Assembly (NCBI GenBank): GCA_030695565.1
Contig: JAUYRZ010000111.1
Span: 1-64,000 of the forward strand
DNA: 64,000 nt
Source: Archangium sp.
GTDB lineage: Bacteria > Myxococcota > Myxococcia > Myxococcales > Myxococcaceae
Direction: 5' to 3'
Under the pieces are notes generated by a model, which had not been told where the DNA came from, did no database searches, and saw nothing but the letters and a program-made list of their open reading frames with translations. The stretch's first letter is position 1. Each line of letters begins with the position of its first letter. Below, one piece after another: positions 24,142 through 32,390 of the stretch. The translations under genes were made by a program, and so were the position numbers.

Positions 24142-24823
24142 TCAGGGCGAAGATTTCGGCGAATTCGTTGTGCTGGACCACGAAGACCTCGGGGACGAAC
24201 GAGGGTTCTCTCGATTGACGGAGCAAGCAGCCCGCGTCCGGGAGCTGTCCCTCAAGGAGACGACGGTCACCAGCACCGGCCGCGAGTTCTCGTGGTCCGG
24301 TGTGGAAGCTCTTTTTGCGCCAAACTTCGCCTGGACTGAGCTTGAGCGGCTGTCGATTATCGACTGTGGTTCACTCAGCGAAACCATCCAGAGGCTCACC
24401 ACTTCCCCATGGATCGTGGCTCTGCGCACGCTGGTCCTTGAGGCCGGTGGTCCGCCGCTGTCACGAGCTGACCTGGCAACGCTCACGACCGCGCCCTGGT
24501 TTCAAGATCTCAGGCTGGTCCAACTCGATGCATCCATCGCGGACTGGTTCACCGTCGCGACTGGGCGCGTGCTTTCCTGTCTTTCCGAGCTAAGCCTGAC
24601 TCAAGGCGGCTTGGAGGCCAAGCAACTCGAGGAAAGCCTTCTACTTCTGAAAGCAAGCGCCCCCACCCTCTATCCAGCGCTCCGTCGGTTCACCCTCGTC
24701 GTCTACGACCCCGACGCCCTTCCGCTGCCGATGCGACCAGCGCTGTCTGGGAACGAAGAGGTCTCCTTTTCCCTGACGCCTGCCTTCGAGGTCTTGCTCA
24801 GTCCGGGAAATACACGACCTTGA
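24128..24823 (+). CDS. LRR-like protein, unknown function
   Basis: A 231-aa protein from ATG 24128 (a GTG directly before it is possible). It has irregular leucine-rich stretches (ARVRELSLKETTVTSTGREF, WTELERLSIIDCGSLSETIQ, VALRTLVLEAGGPPLS, LRLVQLDASIADWFTV, LSELSLTQGGLEAKQL) like the C-terminal part of TIGR02996 proteins. It lacks the TIGR02996 domain itself. Base composition is visibly less GC-rich than the flanks. The 3' end overlaps the convergent gene by 26 nt. Confidence 0.65.
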   Translation: MDEINQGEDFGEFVVLDHEDLGDERGFSRLTEQAARVRELSLKETTVTSTGREFSWSGVEALFAPNFAWTELERLSIIDCGSLSETIQRLTTSPWIVALRTLVLEAGGPPLSRADLATLTTAPWFQDLRLVQLDASIADWFTVATGRVLSCLSELSLTQGGLEAKQLEESLLLLKASAPTLYPALRRFTLVVYDPDALPLPMRPALSGNEEVSFSLTPAFEVLLSPGNTRP

Positions 24824-25118
24824 AGACGGTGCCGGCCTTCAACTGAACGACGCACCTGGCGAAGGAGTCTTGCGGGGTCACCGTGTAAGTCGACTCTGAC
24901 GGGAAGACCGAGAAGCCGCGCCCTTTCGCGTCATCCGCAGACCAAGCGGTTCCCGACAGAAGGCCCTGACAATAGCCACGAAGGTACTGCGTGCTGACCT
25001 GCATCCGCTGGGTGGAGTCGCTTTCGGCCGTTCGACGAAGCACCACCGCGCCGAAAACGCCCGTGCCCATCAATGCAATGGCGAGAATCCAGAGAGAAAT
25101 GCGCTTCGGAGGCATCAT
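24798..25118 (-). CDS. small membrane-anchored protein
   Basis: ATG 25118 overlaps the upstream stop as ATGA, giving 106 aa. One N-terminal membrane helix (ISLWILAIALMGTGVFGAVV) is followed by an extracytoplasmic domain with two Cys (YLRGYCQGLLSG; FARCVVQLKAGTVFKVVYF). No family recognised. Tight coupling to the exported protein upstream suggests a shared function. Confidence 0.6.
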   Translation of the reverse strand: MMPPKRISLWILAIALMGTGVFGAVVLRRTAESDSTQRMQVSTQYLRGYCQGLLSGTAWSADDAKGRGFSVFPSESTYTVTPQDSFARCVVQLKAGTVFKVVYFPD

Positions 25119-25738
25119 GGGGAATTTGAGGCTGCCGTCTTCGCGAAATGAAGGGTGATGAGCGCGTCTACAGCCTGATCGGCATCGAGGTTCGAGCGCT
25201 TCGCCAGGGACTCGATTCGAGTCACGGTTTCGGCCTCGAGGGCCAGGGCCTGATCCACCCATTGGCCCACAAGCTGTCCTGAGTACATGCTCGCGATCGA
25301 ATCGGGAATCTCAACAGTCTGGTTGAACGTCTCATCGTCCGCGTTGACGTTGGCGCGTCCACGGCGTTGAAGGATCTCCAGCAGCAGGTCGGATCGGTCG
25401 AGCGTCTCGGGTGCATCGCGGACGAGCTGGGCAAGCACCATTCCCATCGAACGGTCGGACGACCAACCCAGAAGGGCCAGGCCTTCGCGAAGCCGAAGGT
25501 TCATCCGGAACGCAACCAGGATCCGCTCACCTGGCTTCGCCTTTACCCGAACGCCTTTCGCGTGAGTCACTCTCGTTACCTGCCAAGGGGTGCCCGCCGG
25601 CGCAGCACCGGCGTTCTGGGCGGGAAAGCGCACACGCCGTCCCCGAGTGAGATGAATCAAGTCGTCTTGCTGCGCGGTAGGTGCTCCTGCATCCGGAGAA
25701 TGGGCAACCACCAGCAAGAGTATCAGGGAGCTGATCAC
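25115..25738 (-). CDS. putative exported protein
   Basis: A 207-aa product from GTG 25738 with signal MISSLILLLVVAHSPDAGAP. Strand-rich residues 25-80 (DLIHLTRGRRVRFPAQNAGA; TRVTHAKGVRVKAKPGERIL) are followed by a helical part (RDAPETLDRSDLLLEILQRR; QWVDQALALEAETVTRIESL). No domain recognised. It is the first confident gene of a small minus-strand operon with the gene ending at 24798. Confidence 0.6.
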   Translation of the reverse strand: MISSLILLLVVAHSPDAGAPTAQQDDLIHLTRGRRVRFPAQNAGAAPAGTPWQVTRVTHAKGVRVKAKPGERILVAFRMNLRLREGLALLGWSSDRSMGMVLAQLVRDAPETLDRSDLLLEILQRRGRANVNADDETFNQTVEIPDSIASMYSGQLVGQWVDQALALEAETVTRIESLAKRSNLDADQAVDALITLHFAKTAASNSP

Positions 25739-25799
25739 GGTTTATTCCTTCGGGGAACGGAGGCGTTCAACGACGGAGGTGACCCAGGTCGTGAACTCG

Positions 25800-25961
25800 T
25801 CACGTGTGGGATTGAATGTGCCTGATGCGGTTCTCAAGCTCGAGCTCCAGCGTCCAGCGCGTCAGAAATCGTGAAGCGGGAAACTGCCCATTCGCCGAGT
25901 AGATGAAACCCTCTTCGCACCTTTGAACAAACGGGGGGAGGGCCGCAAACGCTGTCGCCAT
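25800..25961 (-). CDS. uncertain small ORF (53 aa)
   Basis: ATG 25961 begins MATAFAALPPFVQRCEEGFI, continuing YSANGQFPASRFLTRWTLEL and ending RIRHIQSHT. A second frame just downstream reads FTTWVTSVVERLRSPKE up to a TAA directly before the 25738 gene. The 309-nt gap 25739..26047 may therefore hold a frameshifted small gene of that operon rather than non-coding DNA. Confidence 0.3.
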   Translation of the reverse strand: MATAFAALPPFVQRCEEGFIYSANGQFPASRFLTRWTLELELENRIRHIQSHT

Positions 25962-26047
25962 TCCTTGATAGACACCGCCGCCAGTCCAAGCGCGAGCACC
26001 ATCAACATGCCACTGTCAGTGTTGAGGCCTCGGCGTCGAATGACGAC

Positions 26048-27541
26048 TTATGGCGATAGAGGCCGGTGAGCGAAGAGCGCGTCGATGGTGACTGAACGCG
26101 ACACCAGCCCGCGAGCGTGCTCGTTGTCGCGCACGCCGTAGGTCGTCACCAGGGTGGGGAAGAGCGCCTTGCTGGTGCCGGTGGTCGCCCTGAAGACGTC
26201 GCGTTTGTGCTTCAGCTCGCGGGCATAGGCCTTGTCCACGGTGAACTCTGCCTCGGAGAACTTCATCTCGCACAGGTTCATGCTGCGATCGGCGCGGTCG
26301 ATCACGAGGTCGATCTGCGCCCCGTCGCGGTGGGTGCGGTCGGGCCGGTGCTCCCACGCGCCCTCCACCGTCTCGACCCCCGCGATGCCCAGGGCGGCCT
26401 TGATGGCGAACACGTGCTTGAGGCAGGTGGCCTCGAAGGCCAGGCCCGACCACGCCCTCCAGGCCGGCGTGCCCTGCTTGCGCATCCACACGCCCTCTGC
26501 GCTGCCGCGGTGACCTTCGATCCACGTCAGATAGAAGAGCGAGTACTCGTCGGCGAGCCAGTAGACCGCGTCACGCTTGGCGCGCCCCAGCCTGCGCATC
26601 TGGAGGATGAAGCCCGACTCCTCGAGTTCCTCGAGCACCTTGGAGGCCGCCCCGCCCGAGCCCAACGAGGTGGCCGCCAGCAGCGCGCTCCGGGTGAGCC
26701 CGCGCCGCCGCTTCGCCAACGCCCGCACCACCGCCTCGTGGCGCTCGGCCTGATCGAACAACGAGGCGTAGAGGTTCTCGAACTCGGTGCGCAGCAGCCC
26801 ATCACGCCCGAAGCAGAGCCGGTCGATGTTCTGCGCCGCAGATTCCCCCGGGCGAACCTGGGCCAGGTAATGAGGCACGCCGCCCAGGGCCATGTAGAGC
26901 TCGGCCGTCTGGTACCTGCCCAGCGCCACCCCGCGCGCGGCCAGCAGCTCTTCGGCGTCGGCCAGCGAGAACGGCTCTACCCGCACCCGGCGCGTCACCC
27001 GGTTGTGCAGCCCACCGCGCTCTCGCACGATGTTCTGCAGCATCCACGAAGCGGCCGAGCCACACAGCACCACCACCAGCTGCCGCTGCTGCACGCCCCA
27101 GGCGTTCCAGAAGTGCTCGAACGCAGACAGAAAACCCGACCGGCGCGACGAGAGCCAGGGCACCTCGTCGAAGAACACCACCTGCTTGCCCTTGCGCCGC
27201 TTGAAGCGGGCGGCCAGCAAGGCCCCCAGCTGCGCGAAGGCGGCGTGCCAGTCGCGGGGGGCGGTGGGCTCGGCCACCGCCGACGTCGCCTTGCCCAGCG
27301 CCGCGGCGAACGCGCGCAGCTGCGTGCCGAGGTCGGCGTCGTGAATCCCCACCAGCTCGAAGCAGGTCTCTTTCGCGTACACCTGGCGAATCAAGAAGGT
27401 CTTGCCCACGCGGCGCCTGCCGTAGACGGCGATGAGCTCTGCGTCGGGCGACCGGAGCGCCTCGTCGAGCGTGCCGCGTTCGCCCCAGCGAGCGACGAGC
27501 CGCGATGCGCTTTGGTGGCCAGAAGGTGCCTGCGAAGCCAT
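26048..27541 (-). CDS. AAA ATPase with DUF234-type C-terminal region
   Basis: A 497-aa ATPase of the archaeal-ATPase/DUF234 type. Walker A is VYGRRRVGKTFLIRQ at about residues 38-52; Walker B is KQVVFFDEVPWLSS at about 138-151; VVLCGSAASWM matches sensor 1. A winged-helix region (LTRSALLAATSLGSGGAASK then VLEELEESGFILQMRRLGRA) precedes the C-terminal part with IDLVIDRADRSMNLCEMKFS, a PD-(D/E)XK-like D…ExK pattern. Such proteins are often carried in accessory DNA; substrate unknown. Promoter-like TATAAG and an inverted repeat lie immediately upstream (27551..27601). Confidence 0.88.
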   Translation of the reverse strand: MASQAPSGHQSASRLVARWGERGTLDEALRSPDAELIAVYGRRRVGKTFLIRQVYAKETCFELVGIHDADLGTQLRAFAAALGKATSAVAEPTAPRDWHAAFAQLGALLAARFKRRKGKQVVFFDEVPWLSSRRSGFLSAFEHFWNAWGVQQRQLVVVLCGSAASWMLQNIVRERGGLHNRVTRRVRVEPFSLADAEELLAARGVALGRYQTAELYMALGGVPHYLAQVRPGESAAQNIDRLCFGRDGLLRTEFENLYASLFDQAERHEAVVRALAKRRRGLTRSALLAATSLGSGGAASKVLEELEESGFILQMRRLGRAKRDAVYWLADEYSLFYLTWIEGHRGSAEGVWMRKQGTPAWRAWSGLAFEATCLKHVFAIKAALGIAGVETVEGAWEHRPDRTHRDGAQIDLVIDRADRSMNLCEMKFSEAEFTVDKAYARELKHKRDVFRATTGTSKALFPTLVTTYGVRDNEHARGLVSRSVTIDALFAHRPLSP

Positions 27542-27550
27542 GATATGGCT

Positions 27551-27601
27551 ACTTATAGCTCATTCATAAGTCGCCACAACTCGGCCGCGGCCGCTACTTA
27601 T
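27551..27601 (-). promoter_or_regulatory. promoter/operator candidate of the ATPase gene
   Basis: ACTTAT (27551..27556) and ATAAGT (27566..27571) form a 6-bp inverted repeat with a 9-nt spacer; a third ACTTAT is at 27596..27601. Read on the minus strand the first arm supplies TATAAG about 10 nt before the ATPase ATG, resembling a -10 box. The patch is strikingly AT-rich for this DNA. Confidence 0.35.
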
Positions 27602-27665
27602 GGCCAGCAATGCCATCTTCGTCCCCCGCAGCGCATGCCGCTCGACGTACGCCGCTCTGCGTGCG

Positions 27666-28496
27666 ATGGCGCAGCGCATGAACGCACTGGTCGTGGGGTT
27701 GGTGTTGGCGGCAGCGGGCTCGACCGAAGTCGAGGGTGCGGTGACCGTCGGGGGCCTGCTGCGTCAGTCGCAGTCTGCGTCCGTCGGAGCGCTGGCCCAC
27801 GGGCGCGTCGACCTGTCTGGCGACTTCGGGCGCTTCTTTCTCACCGCGCGCGCCTCGCTGCTCTTCACCGGCAGCACCGCCTCGCTCGGCCTCCAGGACC
27901 TGGGGAGCCGCATCACGCTGGGCTACCGGCCGACCGGCTTCGTGGAGCGCGTCTCGCTCGAGGTGATCCCCTTCAACTCGGCGATCCGCCTGCCGAGCTT
28001 CGACTGGGCCAACGCCTGGGGGTTCCCCTTCGCGCTGCCGACGCTGGCGCCCCTGGTGACAGGCCAGCTGGACACCAGGGCCGGCGCGCTCTGGGTGGGC
28101 CTCCGCTTCAAGACGCTCTTGAACCTGCTGACACAGGTGCAGGAACTCCGCCCCGACTTGTTCATCGGGGTCAACGTACCGCTGCCGGCGGGGTTCCGCC
28201 TGGAAGCGCGGGGCGCCTACCTCGCGTATGGCCTCAGCCCAGCGCTGGCCGGCCTCGGCATCAGCCTGGATCAAAAGGGCGCGGGTGGTAGCGCGCGCCT
28301 CTCGTGGACCCGGAACGAATACGTGGGGCCGGCGGTCGACCTGGTCACCTACTCGAACGATCCGCTCCGCTTCGAGCGGTTCTTCGCCTCAGAGCCGCGG
28401 CGCGCTCCTTTCGCGGCCTTCGTGGCGCTCGAAGGAGGCGCTGCCACACAGTCGCTGGCCGACCCGGAGCGTTTCGGGGTCGCCAGGCAGGAGTGA
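27666..28496 (+). CDS. putative exported beta-rich protein
   Basis: ATG 27666 (MAQRMNALVVGLVLAAAGST) gives a 276-aa protein with a good signal peptide; the open frame starts 22 codons earlier without one, and ATG 27678 is an alternative. The mature chain alternates strands and turns (ASVGALAHGRVDLSGDFGRF, ITLGYRPTGFVERVSLEVIP, ALWVGLRFKTLLNLLTQVQE, FIGVNVPLPAGFRLEARGAY), as in outer-membrane barrels. The end lacks the usual terminal aromatic. Divergent from the ATPase; no family recognised. Confidence 0.7.
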   Translation: MAQRMNALVVGLVLAAAGSTEVEGAVTVGGLLRQSQSASVGALAHGRVDLSGDFGRFFLTARASLLFTGSTASLGLQDLGSRITLGYRPTGFVERVSLEVIPFNSAIRLPSFDWANAWGFPFALPTLAPLVTGQLDTRAGALWVGLRFKTLLNLLTQVQELRPDLFIGVNVPLPAGFRLEARGAYLAYGLSPALAGLGISLDQKGAGGSARLSWTRNEYVGPAVDLVTYSNDPLRFERFFASEPRRAPFAAFVALEGGAATQSLADPERFGVARQE

Positions 28497-28547
28497 GGGA
28501 AGGCGCGGCAGAGGCCTCCGTGATGACTGAGTTGTGACCGGCAGCAT

Positions 28548-28770
28548 CCCGGCTCTTCAGCGGGAGTCTCCGGCCGTTGGGAGGCAAGGCGACACCGAGC
28601 TCGGCGAGTCTGGCCTCTGCGGCGGCGCGGGTGGTGTGTACGGCGTGGATGCGGCGCCGGCCCCCACAGGGGCAGCGCAACACGTCGGTCCCGAAGGTCC
28701 GCTGGTGGAGGGTGGCCCACCTCGCGAACGGCGTCCTCTGTTGAGGCGTCGAGCCTCCACTGATACGGCC
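28548..28770 (-). mobile_element. IS91-type transposase remnant (C-terminal part)
   Basis: On the minus strand the frame reads TPFARWATLHQRTFGTDVLR followed by CPCGGRRRIHAVH and AAEARLAELGVALP, the C-terminal signature of IS91-family transposases (FGxDVLxCPCGGRRRI). No upstream catalytic region is present. It lies in inverted orientation to the internal fragment at 23639..23905. The gene at 28776 starts six bases beyond its edge. Confidence 0.7.
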
Positions 28771-28775
28771 GAGCC

Positions 28776-29903
28776 ATGGTGCTGCCATTGCTCGTCTCGC
28801 TCGTCGGGTCGACCCTCACCTCGGGCGTCGTCGGCCTCAAGACGAACGACCCGCAGGTCATCGAGCGGGCGGTCAAGTTCTTCCTCGAAGACGAGCCAGA
28901 CCACTGCGTCGAGATGGTGCGGGTCGCCAAGGGCGAGGGAGTCGTGCTCGCCTTCTCTGCGTGCGTGACGCCATCCGGCCGCCCCACGCAGATGGGGGCG
29001 TTCACCTCGCTGGACACGTTCTCCAGGTTGGCCAGGGCGCTCGCGCAGCCGGTGTGGGGCGGCTACGCCGTCAGAGGCGCCTCGAGGCAGCAGCGGGCCT
29101 ATGCCGTCGACGCCGCGGGCAAGGAGCGTTGGACCAGCGACCACTTCTTTGCCCAGTCAGCGGAGCAGCGCCGCGAGGAAAGGGACCCGTTCGTCGACCC
29201 GATTGAGTTGAGAGCCCGCTGGGCCCGCAGCCGAAACAGCGCAGGCTATGGCCGGCTCGCCGGTGAGCTCGGCTTCGACTACTGGCTGGTCCTCAACCTC
29301 GAGACCGGAGAGCTCGACCTCACCAGGAAGACGCGGCGCATCGTGAAGGGAGACGTGCGTGCTCACGTGGAGTGGTTGCAGGCGCCGTGGTCGGCACCCG
29401 AAGGGCCCGACTCCGACCCGCCGCCAGCGCCGTTGCCGGCCGGCGCCTCGGGGTTGGTGGTCTGCCAGGGATGTGGCGCTGAGGCGGCCGCGACCATCGC
29501 TGCGGTGGTTGGCGAGTTGGCCAAGCACCGCTCGGTGCCCGCTCCGCAAGTCTTGGTGCGCAGCGGCGACACCGCCAAGCAGCTGGCGCTTCGGCTCGGC
29601 GCGCATTCAGAAGGGCCGCTCTGGCCGACGATACGCAGCCGCAACTTCCTGACCCTGCTCGTGCAGCTGCTTCCAGAGGACGCCAGGGTCGAGCTCTATG
29701 AGCGTGAAGCTGACCTCGTCAGCCTCGTCATGTCGGCCAAGGGCAACTCGTTGATCGACCCGCGCGCACGCCGAGGCGACGGCATCGCCGACAAGGGCGT
29801 GCTGCGCCTGTACGGAGGGGCGTGGAAGCCGCTGTCCGCGCCGGCCGGACTCGCGGGAAAGGTCGCCAAGGCGCGCGAAGCCCTGATGGACGAGGCGTGG
29901 TGA
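28776..29903 (+). CDS. hypothetical protein (375 aa)
   Basis: The protein begins MVLPLLVSLVGSTLTSGVVG, hydrophobic enough to be a weak signal or buried helix. The chain shows mixed alpha/beta character (EDEPDHCVEMVRVAKGEGVV, FDYWLVLNLETGELDLTRKT) with a Pro-rich linker at about 210-230. The C-terminal half includes LVVCQGCGAEAAATIAAVVG. No motif recognised. The start abuts the IS91 remnant, so the native promoter or N-terminus may have been altered. Confidence 0.6.
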   Translation: MVLPLLVSLVGSTLTSGVVGLKTNDPQVIERAVKFFLEDEPDHCVEMVRVAKGEGVVLAFSACVTPSGRPTQMGAFTSLDTFSRLARALAQPVWGGYAVRGASRQQRAYAVDAAGKERWTSDHFFAQSAEQRREERDPFVDPIELRARWARSRNSAGYGRLAGELGFDYWLVLNLETGELDLTRKTRRIVKGDVRAHVEWLQAPWSAPEGPDSDPPPAPLPAGASGLVVCQGCGAEAAATIAAVVGELAKHRSVPAPQVLVRSGDTAKQLALRLGAHSEGPLWPTIRSRNFLTLLVQLLPEDARVELYEREADLVSLVMSAKGNSLIDPRARRGDGIADKGVLRLYGGAWKPLSAPAGLAGKVAKAREALMDEAW

Positions 29904-30023
29904 ACCTCGACGCCTCGTGCGGTGCCGCCGTTCTGGACTTCGAACGTCGGGGTTTCAGGTACCGCACTGCCGTGAACACCAGCGCGCCTTCTGTAAATTC
30001 AACTGCGAGGGGCAACGACTCAG

Positions 30024-30191
30024 GTGCGTGTGCTCGCCGCGGCGCGCGAGGCGTGGACTGAGAAGCGGCGCCGGAGAAGAGTCTCAGGGTACGACGCGGG
30101 TCAGTTCTCTCCGGCGCGGGCGACGTTCCGAGCACTGGCAGTCCTCGAACTGCTTCGCGGGGAGATCGACGCGATGTGCGCCGAGCCCTGA
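30024..30191 (+). CDS. uncertain small ORF (55 aa), possible relic
   Basis: From GTG 30024 the frame reads VRVLAAAREAWTEKRRRRRV, SGYDAGQFSPARATFRALAV and ends LLRGEIDAMCAEP. A Cys/His segment (VPHCREHQRAFCKFNCEGQR) lies just upstream in another frame, as if one gene had suffered a frameshift. It fills most of the 359-nt gap 29904..30262; nothing else is seen there apart from the inverted repeat at 30068..30117. Confidence 0.3.
   Translation: MRVLAAAREAWTEKRRRRRVSGYDAGQFSPARATFRALAVLELLRGEIDAMCAEP
30068..30117. repeat. 10-bp inverted repeat
   Basis: GCGCCGGAGA (30068..30077) is the exact reverse complement of TCTCCGGCGC (30108..30117), with a 30-nt spacer. It lies inside the uncertain 55-aa frame. 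Confidence 0.6.
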
Positions 30192-30262
30192 GCGCGACAA
30201 GAGCCGTGAGACCAAGCGCGCTGCGCGGCTGGCAAGCTGCTCGATCGACGCCGCCCCTGCGG

Positions 30263-30520
30263 TCAAACCCTCGAAGGCGTCGTCGGCCCGCGACCCGTCT
30301 TGAGCGTCTGAGTCCACCATGAGAGCTCGTCGAGCATCGCCTCGAGGCACTTATGGTGAAACGCCTCGGTGGGAACTCCATGCTCGTCGAGGGCACGCAT
30401 GGCGAACGCGATGTTCACTTCGTCTCGAATCGGAGCCAACTGCAGCTCGATCGCGACCAGTCGAAGCTGTTCGACCGCGCGCACGCCTCCCGACGAACCG
30501 CCGTAGCTGACGAAGGCCAC
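30263..30520 (-). pseudogene. C-terminal fragment of an NADPH-dependent FMN reductase
   Basis: The frame reads (V)AFVSYGGSSGGVRAVEQLRL, VAIELQLAPIRDEVNIAFAM, then FHHKCLEAMLDELSWWTQ. This is the second half of the flavodoxin-like NADPH:FMN reductase family, where the phrase SYGGxSGGxRAxEQLR is conserved. The N-terminal FMN-binding strand and loop (GSxRxxS) are absent; the LysR gene ends within 20 nt of the break. It is probably a leftover of a quinone/FMN reductase once controlled by the same regulator. Confidence 0.6.
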
Positions 30521-30539
30521 CGGCGCGCTGAGCTGAGCG

Positions 30540-31403
30540 TCAACGCCGCTGAGAGGTCAACGGGTCGAGCGCCTCGATGAACGATCTCACCTTCACGGGG
30601 AGAAACTGCCGGCTCGGGTACACCACGTACACGGACCTCGTCGACACGGGGCCGAACAACACCTTGAGCTTGCGCGCGCGAACGGCATCGCGGCTCAACA
30701 GCTCAGGCAAGCGCGCGATGCCCACGCCCGCGAGCGCGGCCTCGAACGCCAGCTCGAGGTCGTTCACCACGAGCACCGGCTCGATCTTCACCTGCGCCTT
30801 ACCGAAGCTCCACGTCTCGCGCGGCCGCACTCCGACGCAGCGCGCCGCGGCGAGCGTCTTGAGAGTGGGCGTGCCTTGGCGCGAGAGGAAGGCCGGGCTC
30901 ACCACACAATGCAGATGGGTGTCGCTGAGCTTTCTGGCCGTGAGCGTCGAGTCGTCGAGCGGCCCCACGCGAATGGCCAGATCGACCGCATCTTCCGTGA
31001 AGTTCACGCGGCGATCCGAGAGCAACAGCTCGACGCGTACCTTCGGGTACCGGGCCAGATACGCCGCGACCACGGGCATCAGGTACTTGCGTCCATAGAG
31101 CACGGGCGCAGAGATGCGCAGCAGGCCCACCGGCTGGGCCTGGTGCTTCTGGGCCTCGGCGTTCGCCTCCTCGACCTGGGCGGCGATGGCGGCGCAGCGC
31201 TGCGCGTACACGGCCCCCGTCTCGGTCACCCGTAGCTTGCGCGTGGTGCGCTCGAGCAGCCGCGCGCCCAGTCGCTCCTCGAGCTTCGTGATGCGCTCGC
31301 TCGCGGTTTGTTTGGTGATGCCCAGCGACTGCGCCGCGCGGGTGAAACTGCCAGCGCGCACCACCGCCGCGTAGAGAACCATGTCTGAGGGGCTGATCAT
31401 CAT
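30540..31403 (-). CDS. LysR-family transcriptional regulator
   Basis: ATG 31403 (or 31400) gives 287 aa; the frame is open far upstream, but only antisense to the reductase gene. The N-terminal winged HTH is canonical: MVLYAAVVRAGSFTRAAQSL, GITKQTASERITKLEERLGA, RLLERTTRKLRVTETG. The effector-binding domain follows (VGLLRISAPVLYGRKYLMPV, VDLAIRVGPLDDSTLTARKL). It is divergent from the NmrA-like gene at 31479, and an imperfect palindrome lies between them, the classical layout for a LysR activator and its target. Confidence 0.92.
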   Translation of the reverse strand: MMISPSDMVLYAAVVRAGSFTRAAQSLGITKQTASERITKLEERLGARLLERTTRKLRVTETGAVYAQRCAAIAAQVEEANAEAQKHQAQPVGLLRISAPVLYGRKYLMPVVAAYLARYPKVRVELLLSDRRVNFTEDAVDLAIRVGPLDDSTLTARKLSDTHLHCVVSPAFLSRQGTPTLKTLAAARCVGVRPRETWSFGKAQVKIEPVLVVNDLELAFEAALAGVGIARLPELLSRDAVRARKLKVLFGPVSTRSVYVVYPSRQFLPVKVRSFIEALDPLTSQRR

Positions 31404-31405
31404 CG

Positions 31406-31420
31406 TCAAGATTATCCTGA
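31406..31420. promoter_or_regulatory. candidate LysR binding site
   Basis: TCAAGATTATCCTGA is an imperfect palindrome (TCAaGAT-T-ATCcTGA, one mismatch) of T-N11-A form within the 75-nt divergent region. It is AT-rich relative to surroundings and placed directly upstream of the regulator's start. Confidence 0.45.
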
Positions 31421-31478
31421 CAATGAGTTCGGCAACTTCGCATTGTCGCCCTGCCCCTCCGCGCGCATCTTGAGGGTC

Positions 31479-32390
31479 ATGAACGACAAACTGATCGTGA
31501 TCGTGGGAAGTGCCGGAAAGCTCGGACGCCTCGTGCTGGCCTCGTTGCTGAAGCAGCCGAACCTCAAAGTACGCGCGCTGGTGCGCGACCTCACCAAGCC
31601 CGAGGTGGCCGTGCTGGTCGGCCCGCGGGTCGAGCTGAAGGTCTTCGACATCGCGAAGGCCACGGCCGCCGAGCGCACAGCGGCCGTCAGCGGAGCGTTT
31701 GCCGTGGTGTCCACCGTTCAGGGGGGCCCTGACATCATCATCGATGGGCAGTTGGCCCTGCTGCGTGCCGCGAAGGCTGCGGGCGCACGCCGCTTCCTCC
31801 CTTCGGACTATTCGTACGATTTGTTCGGACTGCCTGAAGGCGTGAACATGAACACCGACTGGCGCAGAGCGTTGGCCACGGCTGCCGCGCCCGAAGCGAG
31901 CAGCACCTTCGAGGTCGTTCACCTCATGCAGGGCATCTTCACCGACAAGGCGGTGCTCGGCTTCCTCGGGGTCTTCGATGCCGAGAAGGGCGTGGCGCGC
32001 TACTGGGGCGACGGCAAGACCCCCATCGACTGGACCACGTGGGAAGACACCGCCCGGTTCATCGCCGCCGCGGCGACCGACGAGCGCGCCGTACCCGAGC
32101 GCCTCCAGGTCGCGGGCGATCGAATGGACCTCCTGACCGTCGCGAAGACCTGGGAGCACAAACACGGCCGCAAGGTGAGCCTCGAGCGGCTCGGCTCGCT
32201 CGAAGACCTCGAGGCCCTCACGAAGCGCAAGCTGCACGAAGAGCCGCACAACATGTACGCGTGGCTGCCCCTCATGTACGCGCGCGGCGTGTTCGGAGGG
32301 CAGGCCGTGCTCGGCGAGAAACACAACGCGCGCTACCCCGGCATCGTGGCGGAGACCGTGGCGCAGGCCATCGACCGCGGCGCCTTGTGA
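31479..32390 (+). CDS. NmrA-like NAD(P)H-binding oxidoreductase
   Basis: A 303-aa Rossmann-fold protein of the NmrA/isoflavone-reductase-like atypical SDR group. ATG 31479 (MNDKLIVIVGSAGKLGRLVL) is preceded by GAGGG. The motif GSAGKLG corresponds to GxxGxxG, VRALVRD is the usual strand that sets NADP preference, and RRFLPSDYSYDLFG holds the family's PSDYS-like loop. Likely acts on small aromatic or aldehyde substrates, or as a redox sensor. Divergent LysR regulator suggests substrate-induced expression. Confidence 0.85.
   Translation: MNDKLIVIVGSAGKLGRLVLASLLKQPNLKVRALVRDLTKPEVAVLVGPRVELKVFDIAKATAAERTAAVSGAFAVVSTVQGGPDIIIDGQLALLRAAKAAGARRFLPSDYSYDLFGLPEGVNMNTDWRRALATAAAPEASSTFEVVHLMQGIFTDKAVLGFLGVFDAEKGVARYWGDGKTPIDWTTWEDTARFIAAAATDERAVPERLQVAGDRMDLLTVAKTWEHKHGRKVSLERLGSLEDLEALTKRKLHEEPHNMYAWLPLMYARGVFGGQAVLGEKHNARYPGIVAETVAQAIDRGAL

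Noticed and set aside
26117-28291. Plus-strand open frame of 724 codons over the ATPase gene
   Set aside because: Antisense to a protein with Walker motifs; low-complexity Arg/Gly/His composition and no recognisable domain.
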